Assembly: GCA_030431525.1 (NCBI GenBank)
Contig: JAUIJC010000025.1
Coordinates: forward strand, 1-64,000
Length of the DNA stretch: 64,000 nt
Direction of reading: 5' to 3'
DNA from: Bacteroidia bacterium
GTDB lineage: Bacteria; Bacteroidota; Bacteroidia; Cytophagales; JAAEPT01
Shown one piece after another: positions 28,189-36,193 of this stretch; the first letter of the stretch is position 1, and each line of letters opens with the position of its first letter. A program made the translations under genes and the position numbers. Under the pieces are notes generated by a model that saw only the letters and a list, made by a program, of their open reading frames with translations, made no database searches and was not told the DNA's origin.

Positions 28189-28900
28189 TCAGCGCTTGAA
28201 GTTGCTCCTGACCTGTGAACACGGGGGAAATGAGATTCCAGCATCTTACCAAGATTATTTTCTGGAGGCTAAAGAAAGCTTAAACAGCCACAGGGGAATC
28301 GACTTTGGAGCATTGGATTTATTCGGCTATTTAAAACCGCTGGCCAGTCATTCTCACTACTCAACGACGAGTCGGCTCTTGGTTGAACTCAACCGTTCTC
28401 TACATCATCCCCATCTATTCTCTTCCTTCACAAAAACCATTGCTGAAGAAAGTAAAACAGCCATTCTTAACGACTATTACTTCCCCTACAGAAAGCAAGT
28501 TCAAGAATGGATTGAGAAAGAAATCAAGCAGGGATTCCAAGTGCTTCACGTATCCGTCCATTCCTTTACTCCTGAACTTAATGGGGAGGTGAGAAATGCA
28601 GACATTGGGCTTTTATACGACCCGAGCAGAGAATCCGAGAAGGCATTTTGCAAACGTTGGAAAAGCTCAATCAATCAGATTGAACCTGCATTAAAAGTAC
28701 GCTTCAACTACCCCTACCTTGGAAAAGCAGATGGTTTTACCACTGCTCTTCGGAAGTTGTTTCCTGTAAATTATTCGGGGATTGAATTGGAGATCAATCA
28801 AAAATGGAGTGTGGATAACCAAATGGATGAGCAGATAAAAAAGGTAGTATATTCCAGTTTAGAGGAAATGATCTCTCAACACAAAAAAGCCAAGGACTAA
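28181..28900 (+). CDS. N-formylglutamate amidohydrolase family protein
   Basis: 239 residues. The opening LLLTCEHGGNEIP and HRGIDFGALDLF contain the His and Asp typical of HutG-like zinc amidohydrolases, with VELNRSLHHP and VSVHSFTPELNG following. The classical enzyme cleaves N-formylglutamate in histidine breakdown, but no hut gene is nearby. In this operon it more likely hydrolyses an amide made or trimmed by the two ligases. The ATG at 28181 overlaps the previous stop. Its stop codon lies inside the terminator hairpin of the convergent DUF502 gene. Confidence 0.85.
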   Translation: MNNQRLKLLLTCEHGGNEIPASYQDYFLEAKESLNSHRGIDFGALDLFGYLKPLASHSHYSTTSRLLVELNRSLHHPHLFSSFTKTIAEESKTAILNDYYFPYRKQVQEWIEKEIKQGFQVLHVSVHSFTPELNGEVRNADIGLLYDPSRESEKAFCKRWKSSINQIEPALKVRFNYPYLGKADGFTTALRKLFPVNYSGIELEINQKWSVDNQMDEQIKKVVYSSLEEMISQHKKAKD

Positions 28901-28911
28901 CGTCCTTGGCT
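28882..28911 (-). terminator. Terminator of the DUF502 gene, overlapping a convergent stop codon
   Basis: AGCCAAGGAC (28888-28897) pairs with GTCCTTGGCT (28902-28911). T6 follows on the minus strand. The TAA of the plus-strand amidohydrolase lies in the loop, so coding sequence and terminator are shared. Confidence 0.8.
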
Positions 28912-28913
28912 GA

Positions 28914-28935
28914 GGAGAATCGCCCTTTCAGGGCT
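28914..28935. repeat. Partial copy of the CGCCC/GGGCT intergenic repeat
   Basis: GAGAATCGCCCTTTCAGGGCT closely matches the left arm of the repeat at 18313-18331 and its upstream GGAGAA. Only one arm is present. Confidence 0.6.
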
Positions 28936-28948
28936 AATGTTTTATGTG

Positions 28949-29512
28949 TTACTTTTTCCCTCTTGGCTTGGCTACACCACCTGATACGATAAACTTCATC
29001 ATGTCCGAGCCAGAAACATCCAGAGGTTCCACATGCTCCTTGTCTACCACAAAGAGGTTTCCTGAGAAGTTGTAAGAATGGGGAAGGTAAACAGCCACCT
29101 TTCCTTCCATCCCCAAAGAGCTTAAATCATTTTGGGTGATAAAGCCCAACTTCTGCAGGCCAATATTTTTGTTGATCGTTACCAAGACTGGTTTGTCGAA
29201 TTTCTTCTTGTCCCCAACAAAGGCGTCCATCAAATCCTTTAAAGAAGAATAAAGGAAATTGACCAACGGAATCTTATCGATGTACACATCGATGAACTTG
29301 GCCAATAAAAACTCGGAGGCCAGATAGCCCAAAAAGAGGACAATAAACACCGCAAGCGCAAAACCTGCCACCAAGGCTGTCTTCTCAAGCCCCAGACCAA
29401 CAATCTTCTTTTCAATCCAATTATAGAGGCTTGTCAGAATGATGATGGTCAACCCCAAGGGAGCAACAATCAGCAAGCCACGGAAAAAGTATTTCTGAAG
29501 TTTATTAAGCAT
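28949..29512 (-). CDS. DUF502-family membrane protein
   Basis: 187 residues. Two N-terminal helices (GLLIVAPLGLTIIILTSLY and LVAGFALAVFIVLFLGYLA) are followed by a soluble region including IPLVNFLYSSLKDLMDAFVG, the pattern of the DUF502 family of inner-membrane proteins. No biochemical function is established. The ATG at 29512 is downstream of the nqr terminator; the earlier in-frame start at 29548 would lie inside that hairpin. It is therefore a separate transcription unit from nqr. Confidence 0.8.
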   Translation of the reverse strand: MLNKLQKYFFRGLLIVAPLGLTIIILTSLYNWIEKKIVGLGLEKTALVAGFALAVFIVLFLGYLASEFLLAKFIDVYIDKIPLVNFLYSSLKDLMDAFVGDKKKFDKPVLVTINKNIGLQKLGFITQNDLSSLGMEGKVAVYLPHSYNFSGNLFVVDKEHVEPLDVSGSDMMKFIVSGGVAKPRGKK

Positions 29513-29535
29513 AATAAATACTGCAAAAACCAAAA

Positions 29536-29564
29536 AAAGGCGTCGCACAATGCACGACGCCTTT
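29536..29564 (-). terminator. Rho-independent terminator closing the nqr operon after nqrE
   Basis: AAAGGCGTCG pairs with CGACGCCTTT, with T7 on the minus strand. It lies 20 bp after the nqrE stop, where nqrF would be expected. Confidence 0.9.
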
Positions 29565-29584
29565 AGTATTATTCCAAGAGGAAA

Positions 29585-30286
29585 TTAACGAAGGGAAACA
29601 GTGTTCTCCTCAGCCTTAGCAGGCTTGGTCTCCTTGCTTTCTACTTTTGTAGACTCCTCACCTTTCTTGCCACCTTCTACTTTGATACCCATGAAGGCCA
29701 TGAAAGCCATACCCATGAGACCAGTAACGATCATGGTGATACCAAGACCACGAAGACCAGCAGGAACGTTTGAATACTTCATACGCTCACGTACAGCAGC
29801 CAAACAAACGATGGCGATCATCCAACCGATACCAGCGGAAGGACCGAAAACCAACGCCTCAGAGAACGTGTACTCACGAGTTACCATGAAGAGGGAACCA
29901 CCCAAGATAGAGCAGTTTACCGCGATCAATGGCAAGAAGATACCCAAGGCACCATAAAGTGCAGGAGAGAATTTCTCAACGGCCATCTCTACCAACTGTA
30001 CCATCGCAGCAATTGTAGCGATGAACATGATGAAGCGCAAGAAGCCGAGATCGATAGTAGCGAAGTCATCACCCAACCAAGAAAGCGCGCCTTCTTGAAG
30101 AATGAAGTGATCCAAGGTCCAGTTCAAAGGCACAGTGATCGCCAATACGAATACTACCGCAGCGCCAAGGCCAATAGCTGTTTTTACCTTCTTGGATACC
30201 GCCAAATAGGAGCACATTCCCAAAAAGAAGGCGAAAATCATGTTCTCGATGAACATGGATTTAATCGCAAGTGCTAACAGGTCCAT
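29585..30286 (-). CDS. nqrE: Na+-translocating NADH:quinone reductase subunit E
   Basis: 233 residues with six predicted membrane helices. With NqrD it forms the central ion-path pair that also binds an Fe centre. The N-terminus [24 protein letters not shown] and the half-repeat [12 protein letters not shown] carry the conserved cysteines. The C-terminus has a polar, Lys/Glu-rich tail of about 30 residues beyond the usual ~200, possibly cytoplasmic. It is the last gene of the visible nqrABCDE operon and is followed by a terminator. Confidence 0.95.
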   Translation of the reverse strand: MDLLALAIKSMFIENMIFAFFLGMCSYLAVSKKVKTAIGLGAAVVFVLAITVPLNWTLDHFILQEGALSWLGDDFATIDLGFLRFIMFIATIAAMVQLVEMAVEKFSPALYGALGIFLPLIAVNCSILGGSLFMVTREYTFSEALVFGPSAGIGWMIAIVCLAAVRERMKYSNVPAGLRGLGITMIVTGLMGMAFMAFMGIKVEGGKKGEESTKVESKETKPAKAEENTVSLR

Positions 30287-30316
30287 AGTTTCTATGTTTT
30301 TGAATACTGAGACTTT

Positions 30317-30352
30317 AGTACTGAGTACCGAGCAAGCTCAGTACTCAATACT
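30317..30352. repeat. 17-nt-arm inverted repeat inside the nqr operon
   Basis: AGTACTGAGTACCGAGC (30317-30333) and its inverse (30336-30352) agree at 15 of 17 positions with a 2-nt loop. Related TGAATACTGAGAC and TTTGTACTCTGTACTT text extends outward on both sides. It fills the 86-bp nqrD-nqrE gap. Confidence 0.8.
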
Positions 30353-30372
30353 TTGTACTCTGTACTTAATGA

Positions 30373-31056
30373 TTAATGCTCCTCAACGTAGCCGTTACGT
30401 GTACGCTGCAACCAGATGATGATACCTACCACCATGAAGGCACCTACTGGAGTAACCATGATACCGAAGTTCTCATAGCCAGCAGTGTATGCACTTTCAG
30501 GGATGATAGTGAAGCCAAACAACTTACCAGAACCGAAAAGCTCACGGAAGAAGGCAATGGCCAAAATCACCCAAGAGTAACCCAAACCAGATCCCAAACC
30601 ATCAAGAGCAGAGTCCCAAGGCTTGTTACCCATGGCGAAGGCCTCCAAACGACCCATTACGATACAGTTGGTAATGATCAAACCAACGAATACAGAAAGG
30701 GACTTGGAAACGTCAAACATGTAGGCTTTCAACACCAAGTCAACTACCGCTACGATGGTCGCTACGATACCCAACTGGGCGATGATACGGATGCTTGAAG
30801 GAATCAAGTTGCGAAGCAACGAGATGATAACGTTAGAGAAAACAACTACAACCGTTACAGCGATAGCCATAACCATGGTTGGAGCCATCTGAGAAGTTAC
30901 CGCCAAGGCAGAGCAGATACCCAAAACCTGTACGGTTACAGGGTTATCGTCATCCAAAGGGTCAGTAACGTAGCGCTTGCGCTTGGCGGAGAATAATGGC
31001 TCTGCCGGCTCGGCAATCTGGGCCACTTTCTCTTGTTCCAAAGTTTCAGTGCTCAT
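30373..31056 (-). CDS. nqrD: Na+-translocating NADH:quinone reductase subunit D
   Basis: 227 residues and six membrane helices, homologous to NqrE in inverted topology. Key segment QVLGICSALAVTSQMAPTMVMA, with a conserved Cys, and IITNCIVMGRLEAFAMGN are recognisable. An extra ~25 polar residues precede the first helix (EQEKVAQIAEPAEPLFSAKRKR). It lies 18 bp after nqrC and 86 bp before nqrE, the latter gap filled by an inverted repeat. Confidence 0.96.
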   Translation of the reverse strand: MSTETLEQEKVAQIAEPAEPLFSAKRKRYVTDPLDDDNPVTVQVLGICSALAVTSQMAPTMVMAIAVTVVVVFSNVIISLLRNLIPSSIRIIAQLGIVATIVAVVDLVLKAYMFDVSKSLSVFVGLIITNCIVMGRLEAFAMGNKPWDSALDGLGSGLGYSWVILAIAFFRELFGSGKLFGFTIIPESAYTAGYENFGIMVTPVGAFMVVGIIIWLQRTRNGYVEEH

Positions 31057-31074
31057 ATCTAAAAGATTTGAATC

Positions 31075-31803
31075 TTAACTCTTTTTATTGAAGAAAGGCT
31101 CGTAGTTCTTGAAGTAAGCCTGAATCATGTTGTTCACGCCGTTCATGGTCATTGAAGCACCAGAAAGACCGTCAACCTGCAATGGCTTGCCATCATAGTT
31201 GCTACCCTCACCCTTTTGCACCTCGACAACGGCCGCACCTTCGTAAAGCTTCTTGCCTACGAAACGAGCTTGAACGTCTGCGTCAGTGATTCGGGCACCA
31301 AGACCTGGAGTCTCACCCTTGTGGCCAAAGGTAATACCCTTGATGGTTTTCATGTCAGGAGCCAAGGCTACATAGCCCCAGATTTCGTCCCAAAGACCAA
31401 GACCATACAAAGGAAGCACATAGGCAGTCACCTTGCCACCCTCCTTGTATTCAAAAACAGGATACTTTTTATCCTTGTCTTTCTTCGCCTTGAAAGTGGA
31501 ACGTGGGTTCACAGACTCAGCAGCCTTCACACCCTCCTCAATCGTTTCACCGTTCACACCCACCACAAAACCTGAGATGGACTCATCGAACATTTCACCT
31601 ACGCGGGCCTTGCCCTCGTTGGAAGCGATTTCGTTTACTTTGGTTTGTCCAAGCACAGCGGACATAACCTGGTAACGCTTATCGAGTTTTTCCTCGCTTT
31701 TGATGGTTGGCTTCAAACCCTCGGCAACACCAGCCAAAAGTCCTCCACAAACAACCGTCAAGATAAGCGTAAATACAATGACGTATCCTTTAGACTGTTG
31801 CAC
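31075..31803 (-). CDS. nqrC: Na+-translocating NADH:quinone reductase subunit C (GTG start)
   Basis: 242 residues: one N-terminal helix (GYVIVFTLILTVVCGGLLAGV) and a periplasmic FMN domain. The flavin-attachment segment reads DGLSGASMTMNGV; the residue that is usually Thr in SGAT is Ser (TCA codon). ApbE, which attaches the flavin, is not in this window. The start appears to be GTG at 31803: the frame upstream hits a stop within two codons and there is no ATG nearby. It overlaps the end of nqrB by 14 bp, so translation is coupled. Confidence 0.94.
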   Translation of the reverse strand: MQQSKGYVIVFTLILTVVCGGLLAGVAEGLKPTIKSEEKLDKRYQVMSAVLGQTKVNEIASNEGKARVGEMFDESISGFVVGVNGETIEEGVKAAESVNPRSTFKAKKDKDKKYPVFEYKEGGKVTAYVLPLYGLGLWDEIWGYVALAPDMKTIKGITFGHKGETPGLGARITDADVQARFVGKKLYEGAAVVEVQKGEGSNYDGKPLQVDGLSGASMTMNGVNNMIQAYFKNYEPFFNKKS

Positions 31804-32953
31804 GGCTCAATCTTCTTTTTTTGTTGGCATTTACTACAAAGTAGTCGATCAATGGAGCGAGCACGTTCATCAACAAGATGGCGAGCATCACACCCTCTGG
31901 ATAAGCTGGGTTGATTACGCGAATCAAGATGGACAAGAAGCCAGCCATGAAACCGTAAATCCATTTACCGACATTCGTTTGGGCAGCGGATACTGGGTCA
32001 GTTGCCATAAAGACAGTACCGAAAGCGAATCCACCCATGATCAACTGATAATAGGCAGGTACAGCTCCGAAACCTCCGTTGTTGAAAGTCTGAACCAAGT
32101 AGCCCATTGCAAGACCACCCAAAACCATGGAAACCATAATTCTCCAGCTACCCACACCAGTGATGACCAAGATGGCAGCACCAATCAAACACATCAAAGC
32201 GGAAGTCTCACCGATAGAACCAGGGATGTTTCCAAAGAAAAGGTTTTCAACACTGAACAATCCGTTTCCAGCAGCAACCAATTCAGCAACCTGCTCTTTT
32301 GACTTAGAAGCAATGTCACCCAATACAGTAGCACCAGTGTAACCGTCAAGAGCGGTCCACACTTGGTCACCAGACATGTTCTTGGCGTAACCGAAGAACA
32401 ATACCGCACGAGCGGTCAAGGCTGGGTTCAACAAGTTCATTCCAGTACCACCGAACACCTCTTTACCAAGAAGTACAGCGATAATAGTAGCAACAGCAAC
32501 CATCCACAATGGCATGGTCGGTGGTACCACCAATGGAATAAGCATCCCAGAAACCAAGAAACCTTCGTTAACTGGGTGTTTACGAACTACTGAGAAAACA
32601 AATTCTACAGCAAGACCTGTTGCATAACATACAGCAACAATTGGTAGCGTTTTGATAGCACCGAACGCAAAGGCGGAACCAAAAGTAAAGGCCTCGCCAG
32701 CTGCAGTGAAGTGCTGCACACCAACATTATACATACCGTACAACAAACAAGGAATCAAGGCTACAATTACTGTAACCATCATACGCTTGAGGTCAACGGC
32801 GTCACGCACGTGGGCACCTTTAGAAGGAGCCGTATGGTTTGGCTGGAAGAACAGCGTCTCGTGCGCCTCGTAGAGATAGTAATACTTCTCCCACTTGCCC
32901 CCCTTCTCAAAGTTGGGCTTTACATTATCGAGAATGTCCCTAATGAACTGCAT
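31790..32953 (-). CDS. nqrB: Na+-translocating NADH:quinone reductase subunit B
   Basis: 387 residues, about ten membrane helices; it forms the main Na+ channel and carries riboflavin plus a covalent FMN. The opening QFIRDILDNVKPNFEKGGKW is typical. The FMN threonine lies in DGYTGATVLGD near residue 205, and the sequence around it matches the family. It starts 11 bp after nqrA and overlaps nqrC by 14 bp. Confidence 0.97.
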   Translation of the reverse strand: MQFIRDILDNVKPNFEKGGKWEKYYYLYEAHETLFFQPNHTAPSKGAHVRDAVDLKRMMVTVIVALIPCLLYGMYNVGVQHFTAAGEAFTFGSAFAFGAIKTLPIVAVCYATGLAVEFVFSVVRKHPVNEGFLVSGMLIPLVVPPTMPLWMVAVATIIAVLLGKEVFGGTGMNLLNPALTARAVLFFGYAKNMSGDQVWTALDGYTGATVLGDIASKSKEQVAELVAAGNGLFSVENLFFGNIPGSIGETSALMCLIGAAILVITGVGSWRIMVSMVLGGLAMGYLVQTFNNGGFGAVPAYYQLIMGGFAFGTVFMATDPVSAAQTNVGKWIYGFMAGFLSILIRVINPAYPEGVMLAILLMNVLAPLIDYFVVNANKKRRLSRATV

Positions 32954-32964
32954 CTCCTAATCGA

Positions 32965-34317
32965 TTAGCTGTTTAGCATTAAATCAATACCACGACGGAT
33001 GATTGACTGCACTTCGTGTTTGGACACGTCCACAAACTCACAAAGGGCAAAATCCTCCTCGGCTACCTCATAGATTCCCAAGGCCTCCATTTCTTCGAAG
33101 TCCTCAGCCAAAATAGCCTTCAACAAGTACACTGGATAGATATCCATTGGCAATACTTGCTCCATCACACCCGTCTGCACGAATGCACGGTGCTCACCGT
33201 TGATGTTGGAATCAAGTACATGCTCCTTGCCACGATTCAGGAATGACAATAACCCCAAAGAACGGCCGAAGCTCAAACGAGAAGTTGGAGCAAAAGAACC
33301 GAAGAACTTGTAGTTGTCTCCTTCAGGAATAACAGTGACTTGGTTGTCGTAGAAACCTACGTAGCTGTCTTTGGCTACCTTCTCACCAGAGAGGATGTTA
33401 CCAGAAACGATACGCACGTTTTTAGAAGACAACTTACCATCGATCAATTTGTCGATAGAAGCACCATTATAAGTCTTATAATACTTTGGCTCGGCTACCT
33501 CAGAACCAGTCAAAGCAACAATGCGAGATGCATCGTACTTGCCTTCCAAGAAGAGCTTACCAATCTGTACAACTCCGTAAGGAGAAACAGTCCAAACCAA
33601 ATCACCTTTCCCGATTGGGTCGATGTTGTGGATCTGAACACCAACGTTACCCGCTGGGTGAGGACCGCTAACAGAATTCACCTCAACGCCTTTGGCTTGA
33701 GCGAAAACTTTTGGGGTCTGGCCATTCACGTTCAAGTGAACCTTGCCTGAAGTCAATTTCTTCAAGACCTCCATACCAGCCTCGAAGTTGGCCTCTTCGC
33801 CAGCGAAGAGTACTTCAAAGTCTGGAGCCAATGGCGCAGTGTCAAAACCGGACACAAAAATAGCCTTAGGGGTATGCGCTGGGTTAGCAACTACCGCATA
33901 AGGCCTTTGAATGATGTGTGGCCACACACCACTATTCGCCATTTGGCTTTTGATTTCCTCCTCGGAAAGACGAGAAAGCTCAGGCAACGAATACTTATTG
34001 AAGCTCTCGTACTCGACCTCTTTATCGGCCAATACCTTGATCTCCAACAAGCGACGCTTTGCGCCACGTTTAACTTCTACAACCTCACCACTTACTGGTG
34101 AAGTGTACTTAACGGCCTCCAAACTCTTATCGTAGTAGAGCGGGGTGCCTGCCTTGACCTTATCGCCTTCCTTGACCAACATCTTCGGTTTGCCGTAACC
34201 GACAAAGTCCGTAGGCTTCACCGCTAAAGTCTCCGAGGCGAGCTCGACTACTTCTGGTTTAGCTTGGCCGGAAACCTTAATATCAAAGCCTTTCCGTAGG
34301 TTTATACTCTTGGACAT
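32965..34317 (-). CDS. nqrA: Na+-translocating NADH:quinone reductase subunit A
   Basis: 450 residues, a soluble cytoplasmic-face subunit that contributes to quinone binding. N-terminal MSKSINLRKGFDIKVSGQAKP and FVGYGKPKMLVKEGDKVKAGTPLYYDK are family signatures. The C-terminal half includes SFNKYSLPELSRLS and LCEFVDVSKHEVQSIIR. It is the first gene of the operon. A TAATTTTG -7 element lies about 80 nt upstream at 34394-34401. Confidence 0.96.
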   Translation of the reverse strand: MSKSINLRKGFDIKVSGQAKPEVVELASETLAVKPTDFVGYGKPKMLVKEGDKVKAGTPLYYDKSLEAVKYTSPVSGEVVEVKRGAKRRLLEIKVLADKEVEYESFNKYSLPELSRLSEEEIKSQMANSGVWPHIIQRPYAVVANPAHTPKAIFVSGFDTAPLAPDFEVLFAGEEANFEAGMEVLKKLTSGKVHLNVNGQTPKVFAQAKGVEVNSVSGPHPAGNVGVQIHNIDPIGKGDLVWTVSPYGVVQIGKLFLEGKYDASRIVALTGSEVAEPKYYKTYNGASIDKLIDGKLSSKNVRIVSGNILSGEKVAKDSYVGFYDNQVTVIPEGDNYKFFGSFAPTSRLSFGRSLGLLSFLNRGKEHVLDSNINGEHRAFVQTGVMEQVLPMDIYPVYLLKAILAEDFEEMEALGIYEVAEEDFALCEFVDVSKHEVQSIIRRGIDLMLNS

Positions 34318-34393
34318 ACTCCTATTAGTTCCCTATTAGAACAGCTGCAAATCCTTTTCGAATGCTTCGTGATAAAGCACACAATTCAGCGTA

Positions 34394-34401
34394 CAAAATT
34401 A
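34394..34401 (-). promoter_or_regulatory. -7 promoter element of the nqr operon
   Basis: TAATTTTG on the minus strand matches TAnnTTTG exactly, 77 nt upstream of nqrA in a 195-bp intergenic gap. Confidence 0.45.
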
Positions 34402-34512
34402 GTAAAACTCGGGCATTATCCCACTCGAACGCCAACAAAGTAACATTAACGGACAAGTTAGGCGAAAAAAGCAGGAAAGCTCCTTTCATTGATATCCCGA
34501 GCGACAGAAACC

Positions 34513-35199
34513 TTACTCCCTGACTAATAATTCCTTACGACACAAAGAAAGTACTTCTTCAGTCTGAGAATCTATGGTATGGCTTGTTGTATCCAACACG
34601 TAGGCATCATCCGCTTTTTTGAGTGGACTCTCCTCCCTACTGCTGTCAATCCGGTCCCTTTCTTGCAAATTTTCGATCACATCTTCCAAGGAGGCCTCCT
34701 CCCCTTTGGACTTCATCTCTGCCAGACGACGTTCTGCACGAACCTTTACATCAGCAGTGACAAAAATCTTGATGTCTGCATTAGGAAACACGTTGGTGCC
34801 AATGTCCCTTCCGTCCATCACTACACCACCTTGCTCACCCATCTTTCGCTGTTGATTTACTAAGGCATGGCGCACATCAGGAATTGCTGCCACTTTGCTC
34901 ACATTATTTGAAACCCTCAGGCTGCGAATCTCCTTTTCCACATTCACACCATTGAGGTAAGTTTCAGACAACTTCCTTTCTGGATTGAATTCAAAAGAAA
35001 TCTTCAATGAATGTAAGCCCTTAGCCACGGACAAGGTATCCTCCAAGTCAATATCTTGATCTAAAAAATAAAGTGTGACGGCACGGTACATTGCACCAGT
35101 GTCGATAAACACATAACCCAACTCCTCAGCCACACGCTTTGCGGTCGTACTCTTTCCACAGCCCGAATGGCCATCAATTGCAATGATCAAGTCTTTCAT
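34513..35199 (-). CDS. cmk: Cytidylate kinase
   Basis: A 228-residue enzyme that phosphorylates CMP and dCMP. The P-loop IDGHSGCGKSTTAKRVAEELG is at the N-terminus, followed by FIDTGAMYRAVT. VMDGRDIGTNVFPNADIKIF and the lid region RIDSSREESPLKKADDAYVLDTT are complete. Length is normal. It has its own promoter (35276-35283) downstream of the surE terminator. rpsA and ispH, frequent neighbours, are absent. Confidence 0.96.
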   Translation of the reverse strand: MKDLIIAIDGHSGCGKSTTAKRVAEELGYVFIDTGAMYRAVTLYFLDQDIDLEDTLSVAKGLHSLKISFEFNPERKLSETYLNGVNVEKEIRSLRVSNNVSKVAAIPDVRHALVNQQRKMGEQGGVVMDGRDIGTNVFPNADIKIFVTADVKVRAERRLAEMKSKGEEASLEDVIENLQERDRIDSSREESPLKKADDAYVLDTTSHTIDSQTEEVLSLCRKELLVRE

Positions 35200-35275
35200 C
35201 GGAAGACATTAGCTATTTGACAACAGATGCCAGCTTCCACTTTATCAAGAATCCACTTGCATCAAAATTCGAGGG

Positions 35276-35283
35276 CAAAGGTA
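35276..35283 (-). promoter_or_regulatory. -7 promoter element of cmk
   Basis: TACCTTTG on the minus strand matches TAnnTTTG exactly and immediately follows the surE terminator T run. Predicted leader about 70 nt. Confidence 0.5.
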
Positions 35284-35284
35284 C

Positions 35285-35317
35285 AAAAAAAACACCCAAG
35301 GGTTTTTCCCTTGGGTG
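35285..35317 (-). terminator. Rho-independent terminator of the ribBA-surE transcript
   Basis: CACCCAAGGG pairs perfectly with CCCTTGGGTG across a 5-nt loop, with T8 on the minus strand. Confidence 0.92.
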
Positions 35318-35363
35318 CTATCCTTCAATAGGAGAAGCTTTCTAAATCAATGATTCGTTCTTT

Positions 35364-36137
35364 TTAACTCAACTCCCAATCACTGGTCAACTCACTGGTG
35401 TAATGATGAGCCGTCATATCATATTGACATGGAACCACAGAAACATAATTGTTATCCACAGCCCAAACATCCGTGTCATCGGCATGATCCATATTCACGA
35501 ACTCCCCAGACATCCAGAAATAGCGGCGACCATGTGGATCAAAACGCTGATCAAATTTCTCTTGCCACTTGGCATGTGCCTGACGGCAAATCTTGATTCC
35601 TTTTAATGGCTCCTCTCCCGCTGGTGGGAAATTCACATTTAGAGTAACTCCCTTTCGGATTCCTTTATCCAAGGCTTCTCCTACAATTTTTCGAATAAAA
35701 GGGGCCGTATATGAAAAATCAGCTGTATGCGAATAATCACAAACACTAAATCCAATGGCTGGAATATTCTCAATCGCCGCCTCAATGGCCGCAGACATTG
35801 TTCCCGAATAAAGCACCGAAATGGAGGTATTACTTCCGTGGTTAATCCCACTCAAAACCAAATCTGGAGACCTGTCATGCAGTACAAAGTTCTTGGCCAA
35901 CTTCACACAATCCGCTGGCGTTCCTGAGCACTCATAAGCAGGCGTATCCCCAAAAATATCCGTAGGATCCAATCGCAAGGTATTGCCAATGGTGATGGCA
36001 TGTCCCATTCCAGATTGGGGGCTATCTGGCGCTACCACAACCACATCCCCAAATTCTTTGGCTATCTCCACCAACAAACGAATCCCTTTGGAGGTGATTC
36101 CATCATCATTGGTCACTAAAATCAAAGGCTTTTTCAT
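35364..36137 (-). CDS. surE: 5'-nucleotidase SurE
   Basis: 257 residues. It dephosphorylates nucleoside 5'- and 3'-monophosphates. The N-terminus KKPLILVTNDDGITSKGI has the metal-binding Asp pair, PDSPQSGMGHAIT and LVLSGINHGSN carry the rest of the active site, and STPADCVKLA-like GTPADCVKLA is conserved. The start at 36137 is chosen; the frame continues to a TTG at 36149. It is the last gene before a strong terminator, downstream of ribBA and a small exported protein. Confidence 0.96.
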   Translation of the reverse strand: MKKPLILVTNDDGITSKGIRLLVEIAKEFGDVVVVAPDSPQSGMGHAITIGNTLRLDPTDIFGDTPAYECSGTPADCVKLAKNFVLHDRSPDLVLSGINHGSNTSISVLYSGTMSAAIEAAIENIPAIGFSVCDYSHTADFSYTAPFIRKIVGEALDKGIRKGVTLNVNFPPAGEEPLKGIKICRQAHAKWQEKFDQRFDPHGRRYFWMSGEFVNMDHADDTDVWAVDNNYVSVVPCQYDMTAHHYTSELTSDWELS

Positions 36138-36193
36138 AAGAGCATTCAATGCAGATAGACAAGGAAAGAACTCCCCTTATTTACCTCGAATTT

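Noticed and set aside
28181-28900. Assigning hutG and a histidine-degradation role
   Set aside because: No hutH, hutU or hutI nearby; the neighbours are two ligases, so only the family name is given.
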